Part shown: positions 19,892-31,658 of the stretch, piece after piece
Position numbering within the stretch: the stretch's first letter is position 1
How the letters are laid out: each line of letters opens with the position of its first letter
Source of the DNA: Gracilariopsis chorda
Taxonomy: Eukaryota; Rhodophyta; Florideophyceae; Gracilariales; Gracilariaceae
DNA: 64,000 bases
Reading direction: 5' to 3'
Assembly: GCA_003194525.1 (NCBI GenBank)
Contig: NBIV01000053.1
Span: 1-64,000 of the forward strand
Notes under the pieces: generated by a model
What the model was told of the DNA's origin: nothing
Databases searched by the model: none
The model's input: the letters and a program-made list of their open reading frames with translations, nothing else
Translations under genes and position numbers: made by a program

Positions 19892-20473
19892 TCAAATGCG
19901 TTCCTGCAGTACGTCGGGTTGGAACTTCCCGACAAGGCGGTCAAGAAACTTCTTTGCCAGGTCAGTGTCCTTCAATATTTCTAAAGCGTTTTTCTGGTCC
20001 AACGCAGTAATCACTGAAATAATAAAGTTTGATACACTACCAGCAGGGTCTTCTTTGCTCAGTTTGAAGGAGACTATGCGAAGTGCAGCATCGATACGCT
20101 CAGCGAGGTCTTTCGGGGATGAGCTAGAAGCTCTTTCAAACCAAGCTTGTACTTTGTCTACAGTAGCCTCTTCAAGAGTTTAAGCAGCTTCGATGTCGCC
20201 CATAACACATAAGTCGTGTAAGACATTTGGTTCCACACAATCCTTTACCGTGGCAACTGTTAGTTTAGCATCTTCATCTCGATCGTTGTTCACGTCTTTG
20301 ACTTTGGCTCTGTATGCAGCAAAGGGCGTCCCGAATTTGATCAGAGCCGGTTGATCTACAGATTTCAGTTGCGGGGGTTGAATGACAGCGACAACACCGT
20401 AGTTGGAGGTAGTCATTATCGCACTTTGAACAGTACTACAGACAATTTGCTCTTTAAGAACAAAGCGCTTTCT
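19892..20473 (-). other. gag: Ty3 element 3 gag region and leader
   Basis: Between the 5' LTR and the pol frame the minus strand carries capsid-like sequence, for example LIKFGTPFAAYRAKV and FIISVITALDQKNALEIL, with a helix-rich make-up suited to gag. It is broken. The first bases after the LTR (20473 downward) read agaaagcgctttg, which is not a typical tRNA-complementary primer site. Confidence 0.55.
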
Positions 20474-20878
20474 TGTTAAGTACTGGAGTACGGTTCTGAA
20501 AAGAACGAAAACGGCAGGCAATACGGTGAAAGATGCCACGAAAAGGGTGCAAATGCTGTAGTGACGAGCTCGGGGGAACAACAGTGGGTACACTCAACGA
20601 GAGTTCCCTCCTCTCCTCAGTGGCCATCCGAGAAGTCGAATGGCCTTTATAAGCACCCGCCGAGTCAGTTGACACTGACTCGACCAAACGATAGCTTGCG
20701 CAGCCTGACGTGGGCTATTGAAGATACAAGATATTGCTATCATCGCGCAACCAATACAATTAAGTATGGTATGCTCTATCGCAATGCTGAACGCATTTGC
20801 GCAGAAGACAGTAGACGTGGCACATTTGCAAGCCTATTTCTGCGACAGACGCGTAATCGCTGGCTGTATTATACAACA
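20474..20878 (-). repeat. 5' LTR of Ty3 element 3
   Basis: 405 bp, TG...CA, identical by eye to the 15370-15774 copy. TATA-like tataaag on the element strand at 20645-20651. Confidence 0.9.
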
Positions 20879-23184
20879 CGGTGGTAGCGTATTTGCCGTC
20901 CCCTCCGTCCACGTGTTACCAATGGCTGTATATCTGGTCGGAGAGCTTAGGTCCACGTTTCGCAAGACGTTCGTCATACGCACGATATATTTGTGCACGG
21001 CCTGGAAGGGAGACGTTTCCTACAACGAGTAGCTGCTCGCACTGTGAGTAAATTGGTGTAGAACGGGGAACTGCCGTTACCGTGAGATGTTGCTCGCAGG
21101 ATAGAGAAAATTGCCGTGGTATATCCTTGTTTGAGTCCTGTAGCTTTTATTGATGGAGTTGTAGTAATGATCGGTGAATTGTAGCAGTTCGGTAAGCTGG
21201 GACTTTGGTACCACGTTGGGGATGTGAGATATCCGTTGTATATGAAGAAATGATCCTGTGAGTCGGTGTACTGCATGGTTAGAAGGGCAGCGGCAAACGG
21301 CTGAACTATTGGAGTCGATACGGTGCATGAGGGTTATGGGCACAGAGTTACCAATAATCGTGTTTGAAATGTACATTTTTCAGTAGTACATCCAACGCGA
21401 TACCATTGGTAAGATATGTGCAGCTCCTCAGGCTGTCGTTGAGCGCACTCCACGGCTCACATTCACTCTTGCTGCTCTCAACTGCAGTGCTTCTCATCGT
21501 GAACCCACCGCTGCCGCCAGCTCTACCCACTTCCCTCTTCCTCTCGCCACCGCTGCCCCTGCTGCCCGCCGCTTCTCCACCCACCGTGCGTCGTTTGCCC
21601 ATCTCCACGGTGCTCATGCTCCTGCTCATTCTCTTCCAGCTCGTATTTGACTACCAGCTCAGGAGAGGCAATGCCATCCGTCCCGCATACAAACCAATAT
21701 CTCCGCACCTGCCCCAGCCCGGCGCGCTCACCGTTCCATATTCTAAATCAAGTTGCACAAAACCGCCTCAACAACCATATCCCGTGCTCTGAAACGCTAT
21801 AAAGGTCGTCATGGTCTTTCCATCTCAACCGCTTCAGGCCTGAAGTACATCACCGAACCCAACATCCAACCGATAAGACATATTCGCCTCACAACACAGT
21901 GCGTTCAAGCTCGAATCTAGATACTTTTCTCACAGAGCGTCCGAGCCTCATTATCACTACATCCATCACCCCACCGATCTTGCCCTATCTTGGTTCCGCC
22001 AGCAAATTCCCAAGCTTGAACGCATATGCGATCGCGGCTGCAAGAAGGAGAAGCAAATTCTTGATGAGTTTGATCATCTTTCGATCAGGGTAGACTTCGA
22101 GCGTCACAATTCTTTAAACTGCAGGAGAGAACGGTGTCCCTCGTGCTGCATCCACGCAAGATGAACCTCACCCAAATAGTCGTTCAGCTCCGTTCCATCT
22201 TCCTACAGGAGCGTTTTACTGATAGTATTGAGTGCTTTTGCAAGTAGAACGAAGTATTTCTGTACAATGTCAACAATCCTGTGAAATAGGAAAACGCAAA
22301 GAAGAGTCGAGGACGCTTGCAACACTTGCTCATGAAACATCGTCCAGACGTTCTCACCAAGGGTCATGAACAAGCCATTCAAGTCATGAAATGGGTTTGC
22401 GACAACCCAATGTGTCAATGATATCCCCGAGCACTGCCATTGTACGAGAAGTTGATCCCATTCACCTCATCACAGCTCACCATTCTACAGCTTGCGTTCC
22501 AAATCCCCTCGTCTCCATTTCTGCCGGCCCCTGCAGCATCGTGTGGGAAGCGCACTCGAGAGGCCATGTTGCCATGATGATCCTATTCACCTTATCGACG
22601 ACATGGTATTTGGCAGCCGGCATAAACCGCGCATCCGTATTCTTACACGGTATCAGCGGCCGAAATCTTCGACCTATCGCTGCGTGATCGCCAACGCTAA
22701 AGATTCGCGTACCGTAATTCCGACCGGTTTTGGTTTTGACGTTATCGCCGAATTATGCGCAGAAACACTCATCTACGTCTCACCGTCACAAAAAGTAGCC
22801 CTTTACCCTAGATAAGTACTAGCTAGCGGTCAGCTTAAACCGCTCTTCTCTTTTCTTTTCTTTCGACTTATTACCAACGGTACAATGATGCAAACATTTT
22901 CTGAATCATATGTGTTGTCGGGTTTCACACACCCTTGACCTGCATGGTAAAGCGTACCAGAATGCTCAACTAGTCTATCGGGAAAGCGCAGCCTTTGAGC
23001 CAACATTGGGGGATGGAGGGTTATCCATTTCCTCCATTCCCTGATGTGCTGCTGCCCAATCACAGTTACCAACTGTAGCACGCACGCACTTGCTTTTTTT
23101 GTCCCCCGCACCTTGTCTGCTCGAGTTGTGGTATAAGAAGGGTGAAACAGGTTCCTATAAATGTGTTTGTTTTCATCTCCTATA
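20879..23184. other. Interior of the inverted-repeat unit, unrecognised
   Basis: Short coding-like pieces occur on the plus strand, such as 21364-21792 (Pro/Leu-rich), ARRRSKFLMSLIIF near 22060, and 22391-22815, in changing frames. I cannot name a family. If the inverted repeats are transposon ends, this would be its decayed gene region. Confidence 0.3.
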
Positions 23185-23367
23185 CTACGACTGTAATAGA
23201 GTAACATCCGCACCATTCCATATGTTTACATCACGACCGTACAAGTAGTATAAGTACAGAGGTCACTGGAGTGACGCTCTGCTTTGTTCCAGTCATCGGC
23301 AGTGTGTCGATCCTGGTTCTGTTAAAGATGTTCAGTACCAGTTTGCATCAGCCTTCACTATATTACA
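23185..23367 (-). repeat. Right inverted-repeat arm
   Basis: Reverse complement of 14768-14962, with the outer 132 bp strongly conserved. The outer end, read on the minus strand, is tgtaatatagtg. Confidence 0.75.
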
Positions 23368-23493
23368 ACGACCACAACCATCTGTACTTGCGCGCAGTTT
23401 ACAATTTTTGTTGTTGCAGTAAAAGGCAAGAGTCCGCTCGCTTTCCAGTATATATGGGCGACCCTCAGTAGACCTTTCCTTAGGCGTTATATC

Positions 23494-23838
23494 CTACACA
23501 TCTTTGCGCAAGCACTCCGGTAGAGCTTCATGAAGCTTGATGTGGAACTTGAGCCATACATGTAGTTCTCCGCTGTTCACGTCTCCTTCAGAATACGTTA
23601 GTGCTACACCAACAAGCAATGAAACGTCAGCTGGTCCCTGGACGTATTTCACATTAGGTTCTTCGTATACGTGCCAGGCTTTTCCGTTCGCTCTTCCGTG
23701 TTTGTCGACTCCTCGTTTCATAATATCCTCATCGACTGGTCTGATTGTCATCTGCCCGGCGCCACCCAAGATTTCGATTTTGCTGCCGTAGATGGACTCC
23801 AGCATTCGCTCCAAGATCGAGATCGTCATGAATTTCAT
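23494..23838 (-). CDS. Hypothetical protein, probably last exon of a host gene
   Basis: This 114-codon frame reads like real protein: balanced composition, and segments ERMLESIYGSKIEILGG, ADVSLLVGVALTYSEGDV and ELHVWLKFHIKLHEALPE. The same frame continues upstream of the first Met to about 23915 (NGSGLSSFYDAFQEADQI), where a stop precedes a possible 3' splice site, so it may be a terminal exon rather than a complete gene. I recognise no domain. Minus-strand ORF 23974-24510 lies just upstream and may belong to the same gene. Confidence 0.4.
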   Translation of the reverse strand: MKFMTISILERMLESIYGSKIEILGGAGQMTIRPVDEDIMKRGVDKHGRANGKAWHVYEEPNVKYVQGPADVSLLVGVALTYSEGDVNSGELHVWLKFHIKLHEALPECLRKDV

Positions 23839-23973
23839 TATCTGATCTGCTTCCTGAAAAGCATCATAGAACGATGATAGCCCGCTGCCGTTTCGCAGTA
23901 CGAAGTTCTCCTTCTTTCAGTCACTTGAAATATGTTGCAGAGCTTTCTAGACAACGTCAGCTGGTATCACATT

Positions 23974-24510
23974 CTAAATGACAGTATATCCCTGACCGAG
24001 CAGCTGCTCGGTCTGAGATGCGTCGACGTACCCAAGGTGGGCATTGGATGAATTTCGATGATGTTTTATTTGGAGATTCGAGAGTGTAACGTATGTGAGT
24101 GATATATCTGGGATGACAAGGTAAAGCCGGAAGACTAGATCCAGTTCTTTTTGGGTGCGCCGTGAGTGCGGCCGGCGGCGATCGCAGCCGGCGGTCGGCT
24201 TATAGAAATGCATGCTCTTCACTCCAGGTTCTGTAAAGTGCAGTGTAGACTCGTCAGGCTGAAACCTAATGCTCTGGTCGTCCTTCGTTGAAACCGAACG
24301 CTTTTCACACTTCAATCTTTTTCGCTCTGCATTTTGGTATTCGTTTGCCCACCCTCCCGCCCGTTTTCTGTATACATTCATCGCATTAATCCTTTTAATC
24401 GTAGTCGTAGTTGTGATTGAATTTTCTATCGCGCTAGGATGAACATTACAACGCATTGCAGCAGCGCGGCTCGGTGCCGCCAGATATCTTAACGCAACGA
24501 GTGATATCAT
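23974..24510 (-). CDS. Hypothetical protein, 178 aa
   Basis: The frame starts at a Met at 24510 and ends 136 bp before the 23494-23838 frame on the same strand. The N-terminus is Ala/Arg-rich, followed by a Thr run (TTTTT) and basic segments (AERKRLKCEKR, CDRRRPHSRRTQKE). No domain is recognised. Composition is compatible with a nuclear protein. The overlapping plus-strand frame 24673-24996 lies further upstream and is a weaker candidate (NENSLDEVNVIVLDIAV). Confidence 0.3.
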   Translation of the reverse strand: MISLVALRYLAAPSRAAAMRCNVHPSAIENSITTTTTIKRINAMNVYRKRAGGWANEYQNAERKRLKCEKRSVSTKDDQSIRFQPDESTLHFTEPGVKSMHFYKPTAGCDRRRPHSRRTQKELDLVFRLYLVIPDISLTYVTLSNLQIKHHRNSSNAHLGYVDASQTEQLLGQGYTVI

Positions 24511-24996
24511 CTATTTTAGCGAAAGCAATGGCTACACCGCAACGCAGGCTTTCCCAAATCTTAAACCATCTGGTTCTGGTTCGCGCAAGAGTGTAACAAT
24601 TGCGAATTTCTGACGGACGCGGCGGGTATTCGGAGACAAGAAAATTCATCGAAAACGAGCCGAACCTCCAAATTGAAAATGTGCCAAGAACGAAGACCGC
24701 AATGTACACATATCGCAGAGAAACCTGCTTCCTCCTCTCAAAATGGCTTATTTGGCATGCATAGAACTGACCCAATACCTCGACGTGGGACGGAACTTTC
24801 GAAAAGCATTCTCGATCATGTGCCAAACCGCAAACAAGTCGCGGAGCTGTCTCTTCTGCTATATGCCACTACGGATTCCACTTGTCTTCCAAACTTCTTG
24901 AATATAGGAGACGAATCTTTAGACGCATTACAGAACGAAAACTCTCTGGATGAGGTCAATGTCATCGTTTTAGATATAGCCGTATCCAATAAATGA

Positions 24997-25734
24997 TAAG
25001 GTGACGACGGTACAGGAAAGCAACCCAAAAGTATCTCTTAATGCAAAGACAAAGTCTAGCAAACAAGTGCTCTCTAATCTGACTATTCTTGAATTGAGAT
25101 TGCAAAAGAATACTTGGCTCTTTGCAGGGGCACGCAATAGAGTTCCCAGCCATCTTGACTGTGTAGACCATATTGATATCATGCGAAAGATAGAAAGATT
25201 ACTCCTCAACTCGTCTTCTGTCCATCATGCTGCATCTGCGAAATTCTGTTTTGCCCTAGGACTCGTTTTGTGATCAAACGGAAGATAGAAAGAAGCACTG
25301 GAGTGCCTGGATGCTCAATGAGTTCCGCAAGGTACGGTGTAGTAATCTTAGAGCGCAGGTTCTATTCGCTTAGGATGGGTGTCGTGAGGTAACATATGGT
25401 GTTGTGACAGCTGACTGTCCTTTGGCTTAAAACAAGTACCATGATGTACGGTGTACCGATTAGGAGTAAAGGTCCTGATCTCAAGAGCTTTACACCCGTC
25501 CGAAATCTGTTCAGGGACTGCCCGCAACAACGACAAATGGGTATCGAGAACGTATACACAAAGGCAATGTTCCCAGTCTTCTCCTTGTCGTGTCAGGCAT
25601 CACCTTCGGCATTTACGCCATGTCATCGTAGTATACCGCAAACCCTATTCGTCGTGGCCACGTTCACCAAGTAACTGTGTGTTGGACAATGAATACCACG
25701 TGATATGTGTCACAATAGCTTTGATCTAGTTAGG
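24997..25734. other. Spacer with no supported gene
   Basis: Only short frames of unremarkable composition occur on either strand. No repeat, RNA gene or element end was recognised. Confidence 0.4.
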
Positions 25735-27495
25735 CTACACTACAGTACAAACTAGCCATTCTACATTTGTCGGCGGGGACCTTTCAAAAGACGAGGCCGA
25801 CAGGCACACCACATAAACGCCGGGACGGCCTGGACCGTACCGGTAACCCAAGCAGCAAGAGTTCCGGATCTTCGGTGTGCCTTCGTTTGTGCCTTCCTCC
25901 TTGCTACCTTTCCCTTTCCACACTGCCCCGCCTTCTCCTTGCCTACGTCTGCGATCTTATTCCCTTTTCTTTCCGACACCATCCACTGTGCTTCCAAGAC
26001 TCGTCAACACTCCTTCATGACGTCTTCTTGGCAAACATGGAGGTAATCGTATCTTGTTTCTTCTCTTCACGAATGTTCGGTAAAATCTTAGCCATACCAT
26101 CCCTTGAGGCACACTCAGAAGCTCGAAACGTCTTCGCAAGAGTATCCAGCTCTATTCTCATACGATGCACGCGGACATCAAACTCCGTGCAGTCCGTACA
26201 TTTTCTGAGCTTCTGCATGAGTTAGTTGAGACCAGAAAGCTCCCCAGAATCCCGCTTCTTGTAAACCCTTTGTTCCGAAAGAATGGGTGGTAGCTGTTAG
26301 GAAATCAGCCAAGCCCAAATATGGTTAGTCTCCTTGTCGCTTTCAGGCACCTGCATTAACAATCTACAAAATCTGCGAGACAGTAAGAACGGACCTCAAT
26401 TCCAAGGGTCTTTGCACGCTCTCCCGGTTGAAGATCATCCACCGACCTTGGCTGGGGATTGCTGTCCGGCCTACGACACCCTTGCTAATAAGACAAGAAT
26501 GCGTATTCCGTGTCCGTTCCGATGCAAATGGAATCAAATTTGCATCCAACTCAACACGAAGCTCAAGGCGAGGGCTAAATGAAAGCATATACTCGTCAAG
26601 CCTGAGATGATACGATAGCCAGATTGCTTCGGGAATGCGCTGTGGACCTTCTGTGCTTCTGTGATAATCTCTCCAACTTCAACGTAAAGTCGAATCTCTA
26701 TCGCACTCAGCAGCAAACGGGTTGCCAAACCAATGCTGAGCAAGACTTGTTGGCCTATTGACTCCAATCGCTCGTTCTATTGGTAAGTCAAGCTTGATAA
26801 AAGCAGTGGTCGTTTCGCATACCCGTCTGAGGTTCCTTAACGCAATCGCAAAAACATCCGGTGGTTGCGACTTCTCTGCTGTCGGAATTTGCGAGTCGAG
26901 ATATTCATCTTTCCGAAAAACGTTGCCTGAAAACCTCCAGTTTCAATCATTCCGGCATGGAGGCCCCATATTTACAAAGTATATTCATCAACGAAAGTAG
27001 CTTGATTCTTACTCCTATAAGAGAATCCAATCCATTCTCCACCGTATGGATAGGTGCATCTACAAAAGCATCGCGCGATCGACTTCCTGATTCCGGTAAG
27101 GTGCGGTCATAAACAGGATGGATGGATGCCATGCAGAACACGACGTGATGAAAGCGAACGACTGGATAATATCTCTTCTCTCTCAGAATAGGAATCAAAA
27201 CGGACAACGCGTGGTCTCCTTGTTCACCGGCTTTGAACTTGTAAGCTAACATATCATGGGCTGCATGTGGAGTTTTGTACGGTTGGTTGTCGTCCCTGTA
27301 TGAACCACCTCTTAGAAGGTATTTGGAAGGCATTTGAGGGATAGTGAAGGGCTTGCAGAGAAGAGGAATGGGTGCTGAATACTTATGAAGCGCGGCCAAA
27401 AGTCTCTCTTTAGCCACCTGTTCGGCCTTCGGCATAGTCGCAAACATCTCTTCCTCCTTATGAACTTGAGTAGGCTTCTGAAGATCGTGTCTCAT
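25735..27495 (-). CDS. Hypothetical host gene, probably several exons
   Basis: Successive minus-strand segments look coding. 26947-27495 (182 aa) reads EEEMFATMPKAEQVAKERLL, DHALSVLIPILREKRYYPVV and NGLDSLIGVRIKLLSLM. Further down, 26364-26588 carries ELRVELDANLIPFASER, and 26015-26218 carries MQKLRKCTDCTEFDVRVHRM then RMRIELDTLAKTF. A very basic Lys/Arg/Glu-rich stretch follows to 25735 (GKVARRKAQTKAHRR). They are in different frames, so either introns separate them or the gene is decayed. Some parts are helix-prone. No domain is recognised, and exon limits are not determined. Confidence 0.3.
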
Positions 27496-27639
27496 TTGCT
27501 GTAATTCGTCTTCCTTTCTTTCTTTGGCACTTTGTTCACGAACAAGTTTCGTTGGAAAATGCTTTGGATTTCGAACTGCATCAGTCAGTCTCTAGATCGA
27601 AGTTGCTCAGTTCCAAAGACTTTCACTTCCAGAGTATCG

Positions 27640-28760
27640 GACGGGTCAAAGCATTGCACTGGATTGGATGTACCACAGATGTTATTATAATTCGCATCGG
27701 ATAAAATTTCGCCAGTTCTTCATCGCTATTTTCAGAAGATGATTCGCCAGTATCCAAACGAGAAAGAGTATCATGTGCAATTTTCCTCTCAGGCACATAC
27801 TGAGAAAATTTAAGGGATCGAATTTCTTCCTCAAGTCCCAGTTGCTCTTTTGTAAATGACGCAGTAGAATTGGTTCGATATCCATGAATTCTTGCACTTC
27901 GTGTTTCGGTTCTGACTCCGAGCTACTTTTGTAACTGATGCAAAGGTTTTTCCGAGCCGAGGTGCTCGATTGAGAGCGGATATCTCGCAGCGAAGGTCTG
28001 GCAGCAGCAACAGAGAACTTAAATCGGGTCCGTGAGGAGGAGGGAATGGGTCGGTACCTGCAACGACACGTTTGACGATTTGGGAAAGATTTTTCCTGCG
28101 TGCCGGAAGGGAAGTGGAGCTGCGAACATACTTTTGACGGCTCTCCGAAAAGCGCGGCGCTGCCCTTTTGACTGGGATATGTTCGGAGATTGGTGCTTTC
28201 TATCTGATCGAGAGACGAAGGAATCGGATATGGAGCTCTGCTTTCCGTTCAATATGGTTAGGTACGACCCAACTAGTTTAAACGATTGCGCACTTCGTTC
28301 CGTGTCTTTCTTTTTCAGAATTAGCACTGGCAAAACGCCTGTAAGCGGCGTAGCCAAAAACCCACATTTCCACTGTTTGAAGTGCATCCTCAAAATAAGT
28401 AAAACGACTCTTTTTGCTAGACCTATGGCACTCAAATTTGCCGTAGGGAGGTTCAATGTTCAAGACGGCGAGAACGGAGAGAATCAAGGTTGGATACCAA
28501 TGTCGAACGATGAGAGCTGATGGCGGCAGCGGCTGGTGACGTCGGTGATGACGGTCGTGATCGGAGGCGTCATAGGGGTGGTGGACGATACGGATGCGGT
28601 GTCATTGCAATTTTCGAAAAAGCTGGCACTTGCAATAACTCCAATACTTGCCAGTGTTCTGCTCTTCAAATTAGAGTTGCTCACTTTTTTATCATTGGAC
28701 CATTTCAAAAATAGAGTTACATCATTGGCTACCAAAACATACTCAATACTGACTCCTTGA
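27640..28760 (-). other. Further coding-like fragments, minus strand
   Basis: Around 27900-27650 the minus strand reads RSLKFSQYVPERKIAHDTL then SSENSDEELAKFYPM, an acidic serine-rich segment. 28019-28456 gives a 145-codon frame ending in FPKSSNVSLQVPTHSLLL, and 28278-28487 reads FECHRSSKKSRFTYFEDALQ. These may be exons of one or more host genes. Function is unknown, and the overlapping plus-strand frame 28032-28520 is an alternative. Confidence 0.25.
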
Positions 28761-28929
28761 GACGGGTCACTTTCTTAAAGAACGTCTGCTGAGATGTTCC
28801 TTCTCAGTCAACTTTTTATTCCGCTTATGCTGTGTACCGTTGGTACCTTCGGTAGAGTATTCCTTGGCCAAACAAGCGACGCAAGATTTCCTTTTTCCAT
28901 AGAGACATCACGGAGAATTTAGACAGCAG

Positions 28930-30925
28930 CGACAATTTCGTGAAGCCGGTACACTGTCGAGAAGCAAACTTCGAGGGACCCGTTTGGTACCGCTTACCTA
29001 CGGGACGGCTAACCTCGCGTTTGAAAACTCCTGCCTTGTCACAACTACAGATTCCATCGTTGTGCATTCCCATTCGTCAATTAGTGTCCAACGTGGACTT
29101 GTCATTGACGACCGTTACACCCTACACAACGGGGCCGCACCGTATGTTTACTTCGGAGCATTCGATGCGGTTAGGGAAGAGGAGCATTCTAAGAATAGCC
29201 TTCCTTCCGCACCAGGAGCCGAAGACTTGGCGTCAACAGTCAACATCATATCTTTCTTTCTCTTGTAACAATCTATGGTTCAGTATAAACGTAGGCCAAG
29301 GTACGTTACTTCGAGAATCCCAGTAGTCGTATTGTTACGGGCGTACGTCCGGGTTTACTTCGACCCCCACAGACTAACTCCATGACCACAGTATGTATGT
29401 TGCCTCCACTTCTCTAACTTCGGGCTAGAACGCAGTATTCTGCATCGAAGGCTAGTTGTCAGATCAGCACAAGCCCGGTAAACAGAACCACAGTTCCAAA
29501 AATGGCCGAGATCTTTTCAAAACAGTCCAAAATATTTAATTTGTTTTAGGTGCACTTCGGTTTGAATGCAGCCAGAATTTGTCCCAAGGAATGCCTCCAA
29601 GACGAGAACGCATGGTGTATCCCGACCAAGGTCCAAACCTTCTCCAAGCTCGGACAAAGGATTAGACTCACCATGGCTACAACACGGACCGACGCAGAAG
29701 TATACGCGAGAGACATCACTCAGGCTTATGTACAAACTTGAAGCAGCTTGAAACGGAAGATATTCCTGAAACCACCATCAGAGATGGAACTGCCGGACGA
29801 AAAGATATTGTTCGCAATGAAACTTTTATACGGACTACCTGAATCTGGGCTACATTGGTTCCTCAAATAAAGCGAGCAACACAAACGGGAACTCGATATG
29901 CGATCCACTACAGTCGACAAATGCGTACTGTACCGCGCATCTACCAGTTCTCCGTTACCAGATGTAGTGATACTACAGGTAGATGACTCGTTCGGAATCA
30001 GAAACAAATAATTAGTGGATCGAGAGGATGCAAGTGCCCACCAGTTTCGAACCAGGCCGTGGAAGATCCCGAAGCCAGGAGAAAGCAGTCTATTCAACGG
30101 GTACCGCACTGAACACGAAGAGGATGGATATTTCCGAATGCAGCAAAAGAAGAAGGTCAAGTCATTATGTGAGCCACAAAACGAGAAGAAAGCTATCACA
30201 AAACGTGCGAAACTGCAGTACATAGCGAACAATACGTGATCAGAACTTTGTAGCGGGACACAGATGCTCACCCGAAGGATCAACGAAAGCTGCCCAACTG
30301 CAATGGAGAAGATGAAAGATTTAATACGCTATACGAAGTCAACTGCTTCACAGTGTGTTCGTTTTGTCAAGCTAGACCCGAGATCATTGGAGGTTGTCTC
30401 TTCACAGACGCATCATTCGGGAAGTCAGACGGGCTCGCATCCCAACTCGGTGTTCTTGTTGCACTTCGAGACGGCAATGGTAACACAAATATTCTATCGT
30501 ACGGAAGCAAGAAATCTGAAAGAGTGACCAGAAGTTTCATGACTGCCGAGCTTCTCGCTGTAGTTCACGGCTATGATCAGGCCTACATCGCAAAGTACAT
30601 GCTCGAGGAGATGTTACAGAGAAAGATACCCATCGCCGCGTACATAGTTTCCCGTAAAGTTTTCAACAGTGTCACCAAACAGAGGTCTACGAGCGAGAAA
30701 CGCCTCGAAATCGATATGGCAGGGAAACAGGAGTAATTGGAATGTGAAGAGCTGAACAGCATAGGCTGGTCACGATCCGAGAAAAAGGTTGCAGACTCGT
30801 TTCCCAGGCTTGAGATTCCGAAATCTGACAGTGCTCTGCTTAAACTGATAGCTACAAACAAGCTATCAATTGAAACCGAGGGGCTAGCAGACCAGATGAG
30901 GGAAAACAAGGATGCTCTTCAATAG
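28930..30925 (+). mobile_element. Ty1/copia remnant (RT and RNase H), broken
   Basis: The plus strand carries pieces of a copia-type polyprotein. RT is shown by TRTDAEVYARDITQAYVQT (around 29680-29740), KILFAMKLLYGLPESGLHWF and VVILQVDDSFGI. RNase H follows at 30353-30736 with LFTDASFGKSDGLASQLG, SYGSKKSERVTRSFMTAELL and HGYDQAYIAKYMLEE, then a C-terminal WSRSEKKVADSFPR. A weaker segment at 28984-29268 (SISVQRGLVIDDRYTLHNGA) may belong to an upstream part of the same element. RT before RNase H with no integrase after is the copia order. Several breaks; no LTR pair recognised; it looks old. Confidence 0.75.
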
Positions 30926-31550
30926 AGAAAAGGTGCTACTGCCACCGAACAAACATAAATGCAACATAAGTGATGCATTTGCATACTCTGAGATACTGCA
31001 GAGCACCGAATAACGCATGTTTGGGGATTGCACCATCCAAACTGCTTTACACGAATATCGGCACTACAATTAGGAACTGCGACTTAGCTGCAGGGCGAAT
31101 AGAGGACTGTGACTTTGCTGGAGAGTGAATAAGAGTAGATGCAGGTTAGCTGCTACGCGTCACTTTTGAAAGCAGAAAAATGAGCATAACCCAATACAGA
31201 ACTACCGTCACACGACAACCATTTAGTGTCTCAGGCGATTACTCGGGGGATAAAAATCCCCTGAAAAAACGCTGATAGGTACCGCGTATGTGCTGATTAA
31301 TCCTAGATACTATCTATCCCTGAAAGAGCAGATGTTAGGGATGTAGACTACGCTGAGTACTCCGGACCACCCGCAGGTCCTGAACTAACAGATCTTTTAC
31401 AAACCAGTGTAGATCCTTGACAAGAACTGAACGTGAAGCTCGATTTTGTGTGCTGGAGCAGTTTGCGCAAAAAAAACGAAATCGTGCATTTTACTAATTT
31501 TTTAAGGGGTGCAAAGGTCGTTGTAGCACAAATCCTTAGTTTGGTTAAGA
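30926..31550. other. Spacer between copia remnant and Helitron A
   Basis: No supported gene. A short palindrome, ggggataaaaatcccc, lies near 31246-31261. The last 50 bp (31503-31550) resemble the sequence outside the end of Helitron D (37677-37724). Confidence 0.4.
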
Positions 31551-31559
31551 CAAGGAAAA

Positions 31560-31593
31560 GCGGCCTTCGGCCGCACGCGGCGCTTCGCGCCGC
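31560..31593 (-). terminator. Helitron A 3' double hairpin
   Basis: gcggccttcggccgc (31560-31574) and gcggcgcttcgcgccgc (31577-31593) are perfect stems of 6 and 7 bp with 3-nt loops. On the element strand the loops read GAA, and the second apex is GCGAAGC. Helitrons end in a hairpin a few bases before a CTRR-like terminus; here the terminus is CTTG at 31554-31551. Confidence 0.75.
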
Positions 31594-31658
31594 CGCCAAA
31601 ACTTTGCATAAGATATTTGCATAAATTTTGGTTTACGCATAAACTGAACTATTTCAAA

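Larger units (their letters stand above)
15370..20878 (-). mobile_element. Ty3/gypsy element 3 (second lineage, chromodomain-bearing), very young insertion
   Basis: The element is read on the minus strand: 5' LTR 20474-20878, gag region about 19892-20463, a long pol frame 16577-19891, end of integrase plus chromodomain 15815-16576, and 3' LTR 15370-15774. It differs strongly from elements 1 and 2 in pol sequence, LTR length and gene order, and lacks an antisense ORF. The two LTRs are identical by eye over 405 bp, so insertion is very recent, yet the coding region has about three or four breaks. A cggt word occurs on both outer sides, adjacent on the right and 4 bp away on the left. I see no tRNA-type primer site beginning TGG after the 5' LTR. 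Confidence 0.88.
14768..23367. mobile_element. Possible old DNA transposon defined by inverted repeats, split by Ty3 element 3
   Basis: The arm 14768-14902 (tgtaatataatgaaggctg...) recurs inverted at 23236-23367 with about three substitutions and one 2-bp indel, and weaker similarity runs inward to about 14962 and 23185. The arms face each other across 8.6 kb, of which 5.5 kb is Ty3 element 3. Without that insertion the unit would be about 3.1 kb. I could not find a target-site duplication next to the ends or a recognisable transposase inside, so the class is open (a long-TIR element such as a MULE, or a plain inverted duplication). Confidence 0.45.
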
